From: Ochotona curzoniae | Lineage: Eukaryota; Chordata; Mammalia; Lagomorpha; Ochotonidae | DNA length: 64,000 bases | Direction of reading: 5' to 3' | Assembly: GCF_017591425.1 (NCBI RefSeq) | Contig: NW_024466607.1 | Span: 13,524,501-13,588,500 of the forward strand | Part shown: piece after piece, positions 1 through 15,539 of the stretch | Position numbering within the stretch: the first letter of the stretch is position 1 | How the letters are laid out: each line of letters begins with the position of its first letter | Made by a program: the position numbers and the translations under genes | Notes under the pieces: model-generated | Database searches by the model: none | Told to the model about the DNA's origin: nothing | What the model saw: the letters and a program-made list of their open reading frames with translations, nothing else

Positions 1-12
1 TAGGAATATTAG

Positions 13-522
13 TGTTAGGTGATATTAGGCCCTTTTGGGTGAGAAGCCACTACTTCGCTAGGTCAGAAGGCGCCTGAACTGTGGGAAAGCTCCACTTTAG
101 TGATCAATCTGTCTCCATTGTTTTTTTATCTACCATCTAACCCAGGTGCAGGAAGACAGGGGCACAGTTCCCTGGGCCCAGGGATGGAAGAGCCAGGGTC
201 GGGAGGAGCCATAAAAGACTGGAGGAGCCATAAAAGATAAGGGTGTCAGGATGGGAGGAGCCGTAAATAATGAGTGTGAGAATGGAACAGACTGCTTGCA
301 CCTAAATTTGTTACTTTTGAGTTGACTTTGATATATGTTACAGCCAAGACCGGGTATATAATCTCCGATCCACTTGGCTGGCCTGTGTGCCCCAAGTACG
401 ATGCATGCTGGCACAATAAACTCTGCTTTTTGCATTACCAGCAAGACTCTTTGTCGTTTTCTGGGGGTTGACTAGCTCGCACCCTAGTGTCCGGGCGGGG
501 AGCTCTGGCCCGGACTCTAACA
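13..522 (+). mobile_element. Endogenous retroviral LTR (solo or provirus edge)
   Basis: The segment starts TGTTAG and ends CTAACA, the inverted terminal hexamers expected of an LTR. It has an LTR layout on the plus strand: short direct repeats in U3 (202-270), a TATA-like TATATAAT at 355-362, and AATAAA at 415-420 followed by about 100 bp of R/U5-like sequence. The 4-bp flanks do not match (TTAG before, TCCT after), so it may be one end of a longer provirus whose other part is outside the window, or the target duplication has decayed. It lies in KIF15 intron 1 in antisense orientation. The layout suggests a gammaretrovirus-like (ERV1) LTR, but no internal viral gene is present to confirm the class. 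Confidence 0.7.
202..270 (+). repeat. U3 enhancer-type short direct repeats
   Basis: A 17-bp unit, GGAGGAGCCATAAAAGA, occurs exactly at 202-218 and 221-237, with a diverged third copy at 254-270. Direct repeats upstream of the TATA box are typical of retroviral U3 enhancers. Confidence 0.7.
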
Positions 523-1019
523 TCCTGAAGTGGGAACAGAGGTTGTGAGAATACACAGCAGCTTCCTTTTATCCACAGTTTTATCTTGGAAGGTTGCAAA
601 AATACGCGACCCCTAAGCTTAAGACCGCACGGTTCTGAGCAGTGGGATTCAATCTCCCAGCCACCTGCCAACCCGGAGATCAACCCTGCCAGGGCCTTCT
701 GCGTGGCTACCACACCACAGCCCTGCGTTCCGATCACGCCTCTTTCGCTCAGAAATGACCCCAACACACCACAGCAGTGATCATGGTGAGCGCACAGATT
801 TCAGCAAACTGTGAACTGCTCTGCTTTATCATCGTCCTTTATCTCTTATTGTGCTTAATCTACAGTGCGAACTGTATCACAGACATGCATGCTCTACACA
901 GGAAGAAAAAAAACCATGTTACAACAAGGATGCATGCCAGGGAAGCTGCCATCAGCGCTTTGAAACTGTCCCAAGTACTACTACGGAGAGGCGATTCCAA
1001 GGAGAAAGAAGCGCGTGCA
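523..1019. other. KIF15 intron 1, unassigned sequence
   Basis: This is unique-looking sequence between the LTR and the CpG island. Short open frames on both strands lack family motifs or splice support. I see no recognisable repeat. Confidence 0.5.
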
Positions 1020-1378
1020 AGCAGAGAAAGAAAGGCTCGCCCTCGGGAAAAGCCAGCAGCGGGCGGACACGCAGCAGGCGGCGGGGCACCGCGGAGAGCC
1101 GGCTGGGGTCGGGGCCCGGGATGACGGCTCTCGGTGCCGCCCAGCGCGCCTCCCGGCCGTCCGGGCCCGTGCCCGGCTCCCGGCACACCGAGAAGGGAGA
1201 GGGCGGTCCCACCGCTGCATTCTTAGGGACACAAGGGAGCCAAAGGTGCGCGCGCTCGGACGGCTCCTGCCCTTCACTCCTCCAGGAAACCCCGCGGGCG
1301 TCCTCCGAGGCGGCTTGGGTCTGCTGTGTGTGTGTGTGCCGGAGGGGGAAGGTCACGAAGCCAAGGCTCCTGACTTAC

Positions 1379-1397
1379 TTTTGCAGCCCGGCGCCAT
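1379..1397 (-). CDS. KIF15: KIF15 first coding exon (kinesin-12), partial gene
   Basis: The minus strand reads ATG followed by codons for APGCK plus one base, then the donor GTAAGT at 1378-1373. MAPGCK matches the N-terminus of human KIF15, and the split codon (phase 1) fits. KIF15 (Hklp2) is a plus-end-directed kinesin-12 motor that helps maintain spindle bipolarity in mitosis, with TPX2 as a partner. Only this six-codon exon is in the window; positions 1-1378 are intron 1 and the motor domain lies beyond the left edge. The gene is head-to-head with KIAA1143. The exon is short, so the call rests on the exact hexapeptide, the good donor and the divergent pairing known from human. Confidence 0.85.
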
Positions 1398-1456
1398 GGC
1401 ACCCTCCGCCGCGCCCCACCTCCCAGTCGCGCCGCGAGCCGGAATCCCGACCGCTC

Positions 1457-1484
1457 AAGATGGCCGCCCGTTTGAATTTGGCGC
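1457..1484. promoter_or_regulatory. YY1-like, CHR-like and E2F-like motif cluster
   Basis: AAGATGGCCGCC at 1457-1468 fits a YY1 site. TTTGAA at 1471-1476 is the CHR element sequence bound by the DREAM/MuvB complex. TTTGGCGC at 1477-1484 is an E2F-type site. The three abut within 28 bp, 60-90 bp upstream of the KIF15 ATG. CHR plus E2F motifs are characteristic of late cell-cycle genes, which suits KIF15; binding is inferred. Confidence 0.65.
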
Positions 1485-1514
1485 TCGGGCTGGACGTTGA
1501 CGCCCACCGGCCCG

Positions 1515-1553
1515 GACTCCGCCCCCTCTGTGGGCGGGGCCGGGTACACGTCA
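1515..1553. promoter_or_regulatory. GC boxes and CRE half-site
   Basis: CCGCCCC near 1519-1525 and GGGCGGGGC at 1532-1540 are Sp1-type GC boxes on opposite strands. ACGTCA at 1548-1553 is a CRE half-site. They sit 70-100 bp upstream of the KIAA1143 ATG. Confidence 0.5.
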
Positions 1554-1605
1554 TCTGTGAGGCGCCGCTGCGCGGTCGGCTGGTCGATTCCGGGAGAGCT
1601 GGTGA

Positions 1606-4415
<2,810 letters not shown>

Positions 4416-4717
4416 GCATTTGGGCCCAGACGCCCTTGAGGTGCTTTTAAAATAACTTTTTTTCCCCTATCACAAAGTTACTAGAAAACATGGGAAACAT
4501 TTTCAAAAACTATATCCATTAATATACTTCTGCCTGAAATGCCGGCTCTGCGGACGCCAACTCCTACCAATGTTTTGTTACTCTCTGCTTCCTTATGTGT
4601 GTATATGTTGATATGTGAATTCTGGTTTTTAAACAAAATCAAGGAGGTATTATATATGTTCTCTCTCTGGCTTCTCATTTAACATTACATTGTGAGCATT
4701 TCCAAAATCTAAACTCG
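4416..4717. other. KIAA1143 3' flank with probable L1 remnant
   Basis: The start should be KIAA1143 3' UTR. From about 4478 the AT-rich sequence resembles the 3' end of an ancient mammalian L1 in minus orientation, and this resemblance continues after the inserted SINE to about 5.4 kb. The L1 call is tentative. Confidence 0.4.
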
Positions 4718-5025
4718 GGGCCAGGACTGTGGCATAGAGGGTAAAGCTTTTGTCACCTTGGATGCCAGCGTCCCATGTGGGTACCAGTTCAAGTCCCAGC
4801 TGCTCCACTTCTGATCCAGCTCCAGCTAATGGCCTGGGAAAGCCGTGGAGGATGACCCACCTGTTAAGCTCCCTGCAACACTGTGGGAAACCCGGATGAA
4901 ACTCCTTGCTCCTGCCTTTGGCCTGCTGCAGTCCTGGCTGTTGCAGGCTTCTGGGGGAAGTGAAGCAGCAAAGAGATCTTCATTTCTCCCTCTTTGAAGC
5001 TCTTTCAAATAAATAAATAAATCTT
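4718..5025 (+). mobile_element. CSINE, older subfamily
   Basis: The head is GGGGCCAGGACTGTGGCATAG, the middle has 'cagctgctccacttctgatccagctcc', and the tail is (AAAT)n. It splits the L1-like sequence around it, so it is the later insertion. Its tail supplies AATAAA motifs downstream of KIAA1143. Confidence 0.9.
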
Positions 5026-7329
5026 TTTTTTCCCCTTAATTTAAGTCTAAATTGAAATGTCATTTACTGTCATGTCAGTAAATTTCAAAATCCTGAAATT
5101 AACAGCTCATCTAACTTCATAATTAAACAGATCCTCTGTTGTACATTCCACATTAATAGCACTTCGTCGTGAGCATGGAGCTGATAACGTGCCACTTCTC
5201 AAACTCTCACAAAGGGAGCTGTGTAGCTCGGCTTTGTAAAGCTACTGTGGGTTTAGACACAGAAGGACTGACTTGGCAAACGTAAGCTGTCCCCTGGTCT
5301 CTGTATCCTGTTTCCTTAGAGGAACTACTAGAAGTTGAATCACTGGATCAAATTTAAGTATTTGTAAAGTTACTGATGTTTATTCTCACATTGCTTCAGG
5401 AAAATCCTGCTTTGACTATCTTGTTCACCATCCATAAGAGAGTATTTCTCATCCGTGCTAGTAGTACGCTAGCCCTGGGTTGGCACTCGGCTCTAGCATT
5501 TTATTAGTCTGATAAACTGAGAATGGATTTTAACATAGTTAAGTTGGCATGATGTGACCTTAATCCACCAGGGGGAGACTACGCTTTCTCACACATTAAT
5601 AGACCACTTTATGTTGTGCTTTGGAAACCGCATTTTATTCCACCAGCACAGTCCTACGTCTCTTACGAATGTGTAAATCATGTAATCGATCAATCTATAG
5701 CTCCTTCCAGCTCCCACTCCCAAAATCCCATCTATAGGAAAATTGGTATATTTGAAAACTTACAATTCTGTTTACCAAAAGTAAGATTTCACTGTTGATT
5801 CAGAACAAGCCACAGGTGACCTGATGATCGCATCATGGTCCAGCAATGGGCCTTCATCTTCGAAGCTGAAGACAGATTTCAGAATCTGATTGAACTTAGG
5901 ACAGGCAGCGGGGATGTGGTGTGGTGGCAGATTTGGTGTAGAAAACAAAGTCACTTTACAGCAAAGGATTATGCTCAATGTCCAGCTCTTAACACAGTCT
6001 CTTCACTATAAAAACCTGTAAAGGCACTATCCCATTGTCACCAGGACAGTCCTTAGGAAGCACAGACTTGGAGACAAACACTTAGCTGGTTATAATAGCA
6101 TCAAAATTTGAACCAGGCATCTTAAATTAGATGGGGATTCAAACCAGGCACACTGGGAATGCAGGGGTTTCAAGTGGTGGCACTACTGCTGAATAACAAC
6201 CCATCCTGGACTCTCTTCTGACCCAGAAGTAAGCTGTTGGGATCCCTAGCAGTACTAGTGAGAGAGGGTTTTACCTTAAGGAAAAGCAGAATCCGTGGCA
6301 CGGAGGAAGAGCCCCTCACCAACTGTCCACCCGCTTCCTTCTCCGGCGGGACTGGAGAACCCAAGAAGAGCCTTTGCCCAGCCAAAGAGCCACTTCAATC
6401 TAAATGAAAGAATACTGTCACTATCGGAATGTAGAGTAATTGTGTAATAGACACTGTCATATCCAGATGTGAAAATGCAATGCACTATGCATCTCTACTT
6501 CAAGATCAAAGATGGACTTGTAATGAAATACTTAAACATATCTTGACAATAGGATGTTGGACCATCTGCCATTGTCTGTACCCATAATGTCAGGATACAC
6601 TTAAACAGAATGATGGACTTATGACTGCTTATAAGGACTCTACTACTGTAATAATATACGGGAAATCAGTGTGTGTGTGGGGGGGAGATGGAAAATCCCA
6701 GAGTATGGAATTGTATCATAAAATAAAATTAAATATACTAAAAAATAATACTGTCAGCCTCAAAAACTGTCCTAAGTCACTCAGAAGCCAGGGGGCGGGC
6801 TGACTTCCAAGAAGTGTCAGCGCTCAGGGAGCAAACGCTCCTGAGGACTAAGTATCCACAGAAGGGGATCTGGACCCCACAGGCTCCCTGAACCTGCCAA
6901 GCAAGCTACTGGCTTCCCAACAAGTGTGGGGCCACAGCTCAGGGCAGAGGGACACGCAGCCGGCTGACGGGAAGCCTGGGAGAAGCGCAGAAAGCCGAAA
7001 GCACAGCCCACTCGAGACTACAGTGCTTGCTCAACTACCAGCCGAGGTGAGAGTTGCTTAAGCACGGGCTGAGCCCATAGCAAAGCTCGCCCGTTTTCTT
7101 ACCACCACTCGGGATACAAAAGTTGCCTAGACAATAAGAGCTGCCCGTGTGTGCCACAGTTGTCTGCGGGAGGATGTTAAAGCTCTGCCCGGCGTTCCCG
7201 CCCCACGGCCCGGGCCTCTGCTCCAAGACTCCAGCAGGGCAGATGTGCTGCACCGCGTCCCACGGAGTAGTCGGTCGGACACGACCTGTGGCGTGGACGG
7301 CCCGGCACAACCAAACCCGCTCACCAGGG
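5026..7329. other. KIAA1143-ZNF502 interval, no coding exon found
   Basis: This is where ZNF501 would be expected from the human order. I find no C2H2 finger motif (C-x2-C...H-x3-H with TGEKP linker) in any frame. About 5026-5420 looks like an L1 3' end remnant. CCACCAGGGGGAG at 5565-5577 is a weak CTCF-like motif. The rest is unassigned. Confidence 0.55.
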
Positions 7330-7450
7330 CCTCCCGGGACGCATCCTTCGCCGCGCTCCGTTACCTGGGCAGCTGAGTGACGTCACCAACCTGCGCCGCC
7401 GTGCCAGACAGCACCACGGTCTCCTCTCTAGGAATGCGGAAGCGGCTTCA
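7330..7450 (-). promoter_or_regulatory. Orphan CpG-rich promoter-like patch with CRE
   Basis: This patch is CpG-enriched relative to its surroundings. It holds a perfect palindromic CRE, TGACGTCA, at 7378-7385. On the minus strand a consensus donor (CAG then GTAACG) follows, making 7365 the last base of a possible non-coding first exon about 15 nt downstream of the CRE. No coding exon follows on that strand before KIAA1143. Its position fits a remnant ZNF501 promoter; that identity is inference. Confidence 0.45.
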
Positions 7451-8429
7451 TCTCGACTGCTCTTCCGCGATGCCCTTGACATACCTTGGAACAGTAACCT
7501 CCGGTTCCTCTTAAGTTTTCCCACCTGCCACCCTTAGCTGTTTGCTTAATATCGGTTGGCAAGTTCTTTGCCAGCCCCAACACTCGCCGGCCAGCCAGCC
7601 CAGGCGGAATCATTTCCCAGGATCTTAGACCTGGGGTTCCCCAGGTGGAAGCGGCGACTGGGCTGAACATCACGAGGTGAAAAGTGATTGTTAGACAGTC
7701 TGCCATTCTGAGGGCAAAAAGCGGCTAATTCCTCTATAAAGTGGGGGTGGGAGGGCAGAAGGTTGGAGCCCCAAGTGGCCAACTCTATAATTAACAGACG
7801 AAATACAGAGGCACACGGAACAGAGGTAGGGACATGCCAACCACCGTGGGAACTCTAGGTGAAATTTCACGCGGCACTCAGCTGGTTGGGTAGCCTTGGG
7901 AGAGTGCAAGCGCCTGCTTCCCCGACGTGGCCCACATCACTCTGCCCTTCTGCAGCCCACGCATGTTGGTGCGCTGAGAATGCACAAGAGATTCCAGAGC
8001 CCAAGGCGGGCCAGGAACTCGGCAAGTGCTTTTGCTTGGGGACACCTATGCTCCGTGGCTCTCCTGCCGGGCCAGTGCTGTTCCTCAGTTCCTGCCCACT
8101 TCAGTACCCCGTCTCAGCCCAGTCATGCCTCCAGCAGATCTAGGTAGCGTTGCATGTGTTTCCCCAATTCCTGTCCACCCTGACATCAGTGTAGCCTGAA
8201 AGCACTTTGTTCAGTTCTGTAGCCAAAATCCTTGGGCTACAACTATTTTCTTGTGGGATCTTCAGTTTAATATAGCCACATGCTATAGCATAGGGAAATG
8301 TTAACAAGTGTTACAGCTGGTACCAACCTTACCAGCGCATGCACTTGCCATATCACCAAAGTCATCACCTGGAGGCTGGTATGTAGAAATGCCTGTAGTT
8401 TAGTTCAGTAAGTATTTTAAAATATCTAG
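7451..8429. other. Unassigned intergenic sequence
   Basis: No repeat family or coding exon is recognised. Short frames on both strands lack conserved motifs. Confidence 0.5.
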
Positions 8430-8719
8430 GGGGCTGAAGCTGTGCCAGTGCCTAAAGCTGCTACCTGTGATGGTTTGAGCCCTGGCTGCTCCATTTCCAA
8501 TCTAGCTCCCTATTGCTGTGACGGGGGAAGCAGCCGAGGATGACCCAAGTGTTTGGGCCCTGCAGCCATTTGGGAAATCTAGAAGTTGTTTCTGGCTTCA
8601 GCCTGGCCCAGCCCCAGTAGTTTGCAGCCAGTTGGGGAACGAACCAGTGGATGGAAGACTTTTCTCCCTCTTTCTATAATTCTGCCTTCCAAATAAAATA
8701 ACTAAATAAAATAAATTCA
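8430..8719 (+). mobile_element. CSINE, old and diverged
   Basis: It shows the CSINE order of motifs: a degenerate head, 'ccctggctgctccatttcc', 'gaaccagtggatggaaga', and an AAATAAAAT tail. Confidence 0.8.
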
Positions 8720-8721
8720 TC

Positions 8722-9010
8722 TGCCTTTCTGATAAAGAGAGGAGAGACAGAAAGATCTTCCATCTTTCTTTCACTTCCTAAAATGGCTTCAATGGCCAGA
8801 GCTGAGTCGATCCAAAGCCAGGACCCAAGAGCTTCTTCTGGGTCTCCCTCATGGGTGCAGAGGTAAGGGCCTTTGGGCTATCTTCCACTACTTTCTTAGG
8901 CCATAAGCAGGGAGCTGGATGGGCCACAAACCAGCAACGATGGTGCCCATATGGGACTGGCACTTGAAGATGGAGGATTAGCCTGTTGAGCCCCGATGCC
9001 AACCCCCAAA
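8722..9010 (-). mobile_element. CSINE, minus
   Basis: The reverse-complement body 'gagaggagagacagaaagatcttcc' begins it, and 'ctgagtcgatccaaagccagg' and 'aagcagggagctgg' follow. It forms an inverted pair with the plus copies on either side. Confidence 0.85.
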
Positions 9011-9034
9011 ATAAATCTTAAAAAAAAAAATCTA

Positions 9035-9340
9035 TGGAGACTAATGCTGTGGGGTAGCTGGTAAGGCTGCTGCCTGAAGCTCCAGCATCCCAAATGGGTG
9101 CCAGTTTTCAAGCCTTGGATGTTTCATTTCCAGTCTAGCTCCTTGCTAATGTTGCTGAGAAAGCAGTACCAGATGGCCCAAGTGCTCGGGCTTCTGCACC
9201 CATGTGGGAAACCTGCAAGAAGTTCCTCACCCCTGGCTTTGGACTGGCCCAGCCCTAGCTGTCATGGCTATTTGAAGAGTAAATGGAATCTTCTTTTTCT
9301 CTGTGCAACTCTTTCAAATAAACCTTTTTTTAAAAAAAAT
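9035..9340 (+). mobile_element. CSINE, old
   Basis: The head 'gctgtggggtagctggtaagg', the middle 'gatggcccaagtgctcggg', and the tail 'ctctttcaaataaacc' all match CSINE. Confidence 0.85.
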
Positions 9341-9748
9341 ATGAATTCACCAAAGGAATGCTTATTGAACATATACTGTATCCCAGTAATTAAGGCTGCA
9401 GTATTGTTTTTCACTTAGGAAGCATAAATCCAGTGACAATTGCTTTTGGAAGAATACTTTCAGGAGTGTAAACTACTCAGGAAGATGTCATTGGGCTTTT
9501 TTTTTTTTTTTGCACGTAAGGCATTAACTTTCTCAATTATGAATCCCCCTATGATAGGCACTGAAAACATCGTCTTCATAGCCAGAGAGGGAAAAGCCAA
9601 TGTGATGGCCCTACCACATCCCAGTGCAGAAGATCGCATCCATACCCATGCTTACAGACAGTTGCTCTGGAAACATCCACTCTGCACTCCAAAGAACCAA
9701 GCATCCCAGAATCACTGTGCCTCAGTGGGTTTTAATAGTCACCAACTT

Positions 9749-10040
9749 GGGCCCAGCGCCATGGGATCCCATATAGGCGCCGGTTCTAATCCCGGCAGCC
9801 CCGCTTCCCATCCAGCTCCCTGCCTGTGGCCTGGGAAAGCAGTCGAGGATGGCCCAAAGCTTTGGGACCCTGCTCCTGCATGGGAGACCCAGAAGAGGCT
9901 CCTGGCTTCAGATTGGCATAGCATTGGCCGTTGCGCTCACTTGGGGAGTGAATCAGCAAATGGGAGATCTTCCTCTCTGTCTCTCCTCCTTTCTGTATAT
10001 CCGCCTTTCCAATAAAAATAAAATAAATCTTTAAAAAAAA
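9749..10040 (+). mobile_element. CSINE, young, with 5' internal deletion
   Basis: It starts GGGCCCAGCGCCATGG and passes directly to GGATCCCATATAGG, so about 40 bp of the tRNA-like head are missing. The remainder is close to the youngest copies. The flank AATAGTCACCAACT appears before it and again only after the adjacent SINE, showing that the next SINE inserted into this element's target duplication. Confidence 0.92.
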
Positions 10041-10046
10041 ATAGTC

Positions 10047-10380
10047 GGGCCCGGCATGGTGGCGCAAGTGGTTAAAGGTCCTCGCCTTGCACGCCCGGGA
10101 TCCCATATGGGCGCCGGTTCTAATCCCGGCAGCCCCGCTTCCCGTCCAGCTCCCTGCTTGTGGCCTGGGAAAGCAGTCGAGGACGGCCCAAAGCTTTGGG
10201 AACCTGCACCCGCGTGGGAGACCCGGAAGAGGCTCCTGGCTTCGGATCAGCATAGCATCGGCCCGTTGCGCTCACTTGGGGAGTGAATCATCGGACGGAA
10301 GATCTTCCTCTCTGTCTCTCCTCTCTGTATATCCGCCTTTCCAATGAAAAAATAATAAAAATAAATCTTTAAAAAAAAAA
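10047..10380 (+). mobile_element. CSINE, young full-length subfamily copy
   Basis: It runs from GGGCCCGGCATGGTGGCGC to a long A tail. A-box-like and B-box-like (GGTTCTAATCC) promoter segments are intact. It is nearly identical to the copies at 19920-20251 and 41488-41798. ATAGTC flanks it on both sides, within the duplication of the preceding SINE. Confidence 0.95.
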
Positions 10381-10934
10381 TAGTCACCAACTGAACAACT
10401 AGCAAGCCTCCAGGGCTTAGAAGCTATTTCAAACACCAACCAAAGACGTGATCCTCAGTCAGTTTTCTGAAGCTTGGTTTCTGAACATGACAAAGACTGG
10501 GGAAATTAAAGGCAAATTATGCAGATTCTTTCAGAATAAAACACCGCTGCAGCTGGCAGCAAAGTGGACAACTGGATTTCGGGGATTTGAGAGAGGTCAC
10601 TGTCTTGAGAGCTCGTCTGGGGCCAAGGGCAGGGGAAGGTGATTGGCTGGTTTCTGCTCAAAGTCCCCTGCAGCTTGGAGAGAGGCTGGCTCCCTGCCGG
10701 GCAAGCCAGCCCTCCTCTGGACAGCAGCTGGGTCTGTGCTGCCCTGGTCCTCTCAGCAGATCTGCCTCCCTTCGCACAAACTGGCCCCACAGAGTTTCTC
10801 TTGATTGTCCATTTCCTTTTTAGCCAATCCTTCCCCCATCTTCCCTCCCCCACCACAACGCACTATCACTCTCAAGCTTGAAAATAAAAAACAGCCCAGT
10901 TCTTGTAACCTTGCCCCTTATTTGTTTAGTGGAT
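10381..10934. other. ZNF502 3' flank, unassigned
   Basis: The sequence is unique-looking. The short minus-strand open frame at 10506-10856 has no recognisable domain. Confidence 0.45.
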
Positions 10935-10941
10935 GAAGATG

Positions 10942-11207
10942 GAGGGGTCAGAGTTGTGGCAACTCTGCCTGTGATGCCAGCATCTCCCAGGGCAGCACCG
11001 ATGCAAGTCCTGGCTGCTCTGCTTGCAGCCCAGTTAATGCACCTGGGAACATAGCAGAGGGTGACCCCATGTGGGAGACCAGGACAGAGTCCCTGGCTCC
11101 TGGCTTCAGCTTGACCCAGACCTGGCTGCTGGGGCCGTTTAGAGAGCGAACCAGTAGATGGAAGATCTGTCTCTTCCTTCCTGTCACTCTGCCTTTCAAA
11201 TGAAGTA
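10942..11207 (+). mobile_element. CSINE, old
   Basis: Diverged body motifs 'tcctggctgctctgcttgcagccc', 'gtgggagaccagga', 'gaaccagtagatggaagatc' and 'gcctttcaaatg' appear in order. Confidence 0.8.
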
Positions 11208-11735
11208 AGTGCAAAAATCTTGTCAAAAAGGAATGATTGCAGACACTCTAATTGTCACTTGTCTGTCTCCCCTGCCTTCTGGGGACCACTCCTGCTGCTC
11301 GGGAGCCTCGCTCACAACCGCAGGGTCACTGTGGTCCCAAACATCCGGAGGCCCTTGTACTCAGCACTGCCCCAGAAGTGTCGCCACTGACACACTAGCG
11401 AGCAGTGTATGCAGAAGCACCTTGATATGCCAGCCAGTGGGCACGGGAAACAGGTGCAAGGGAAGGAGCAGGAAGGGTAAAGGGGTCCCACGGCTAACCC
11501 AACAGATGCCTCCCCCGGCACATGCGCAGTGTGGAGAGGCCGCGGTTTGAAAAGCAGGAACTTCCTTTTCTTCCCGGAATGGACTCTGCGCTCCTCAACT
11601 CCAGGTTCTGCTTCTGGAAGGCTCCTCTAAAGTACAGCCACCGAGAAGCCTTCCTCCTTCCCCTTCGAAAGGCCACCTGCCTCACCCCTCGCAGCCCTGC
11701 TCCCCGCCGGCTCTGCCCTAACGTCCCTACCGGCA
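11208..11735 (-). other. Probable ZNF502 3' UTR and flank
   Basis: This lies directly downstream of the ZNF502 stop on the minus strand. I see no clear AATAAA on that strand within the interval, so the poly(A) site is not located. Confidence 0.5.
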
Positions 11736-13865
<2,130 letters not shown>

Positions 13866-15539
13866 CTACCGATCTTCTCTGGGCTTTGCTGGGAAAACAC
13901 CTCCGGGGTTCAAGAACCGGGAGCCCTGCTCACAGGGAGAAATAACCATACCAATGAACAGAAACCACAAGACAGAGACGTGACCTAGGGTCAGTAAGGC
14001 CATCTGATGACCGACGGCGTACCTCTCAGGGTGGCGAGGTGTGATCAAATCAGCAAGCAGCAGAACCTTCGAGGGTCACACACTCCCTCCATCCATCAGC
14101 TGTCCCGGGAGTGACAGGCTCAGACAGACTGACATACTGTTGAACAGATCAGAATGTTATTTTTCTCCTCGCGACGATAAAGATGACAAGGATTGGAACA
14201 TTCTCTCTCATAACATAAAAAGTAAATCCGTCATACTGGGAAAATGGCCTCTCAGCAAGGCTAACGCACTGTCTGATTAAACTGCTTCTACCGCATGTGA
14301 TATGACTGGGAGGGGATTCAGGGACCCTTTCTATCCAACATAAACTAGAGACACAGTGACGTCTTCCACACGTCACGTCAATCACACAGTGTGCCTTCAC
14401 GTGCAGCTCAGTAGAAGTTCAGGCTACATTATCTTAAAATATATATACTTTGGGAACTAATTTTTGATTTTCAAAAAAAAGTCACCAAAACAGTACAGAA
14501 GAATTTCCTTACACCCCGATGTTTAAATTATCAAAGTCACTGCTGTCCATCTACAAGTCCCTCTCCATGGAACTCTGTAGTGAGAACCAGAACCTTATGC
14601 CTCAGGCCAAGGAAGAGGGCCACGCAGGCAACCCCGAAGGATGGGCAAATAGAACGAGCTTGGATTACATGTCATGGTGGGCGCCTTGGGATTCTCCGAA
14701 GGCTCAGGAAAAACCCATCTGGCTTTCCTGATCCCTTCCCCCAGATGTGCATAAAGGGGACTCTTTGGGTACAAAGCCTCATGCAACACAGCAAGGTTTG
14801 TGTACAGCCAGTGTCAGGTACCAGAGGAAAATGTCACACAATGCTTGCAGCTGCCTGATTTGTAGGTCCTAGCTGGAGACAAAGACATTAAGCCAGCAAT
14901 TTCCAACACGGCAGTTAGGGAAGCTGGGAAGCTACAGAATGCAATGCAGAAGAGATTTAATTTAGTTCCCAACTTCTGGGACATCCAGCCCCTTTGAAGA
15001 AGGGACAAACAGCACCCAGACAGGTCAAAAGGGAGAACACATCAGTGGGAGGGAACAGAACCCACAAATCAAGATCCGCAAGGATGCAGAACTGCTAAGG
15101 CTGATGAAGTCTTGGGTGCCAGACACAGAGCTCCACAAGCCATTTTAGGAACTTTTCCCCCAAACGCAAGCAAGCAGTGAGGAATGGGATTTTAAAAGGC
15201 CTGATAGATAGATGTGACCAGTTTTTGAGTTCTGCCCTCAGTAGCAGAGACAGACTGTGAGGGGTGGGGGTGGCTGTTGGAAGGTCCCTGGGGAGGCTGT
15301 TTCCTCCACCTAGTAAGGAGAGTAGATGAGTGTCAGGGGAGGAGAGAAGAGAAAGCCAGGTCAAGGACTGCCTGGTCTTTGGCTTGAGTGAGGACACTGA
15401 CCTTCAGTGAGAGGGGAAGTACCGTGTGGGGGGAGAGGGGAGTAACAGTAATGGATTTAATGTGCTAATGCAGGCAGCAAGCACAGCATACAGTGGGTCA
15501 GCGTACATCCCCAACAGGAAGCTGGACTCTGGCTTTTGA
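13866..15539 (-). other. ZNF502 5' intron, unassigned sequence
   Basis: On the minus strand a possible acceptor (TTTTCCCAG) ends at 13889, which would begin the ATG-bearing exon at 13888. Beyond it the sequence is mostly unique; open frames are short and without motifs. Confidence 0.5.

Noticed and set aside
10070..10130. tRNA gene in SINE heads
   Set aside because: A- and B-box-like sequences are present but there is no complete cloverleaf; they are tRNA-derived SINE promoters.
9440..10347. Frames encoding PAPCLWPGKAVEDGPK-type peptides
   Set aside because: The same peptide recurs wherever a CSINE lies; these are SINE translations, not genes.
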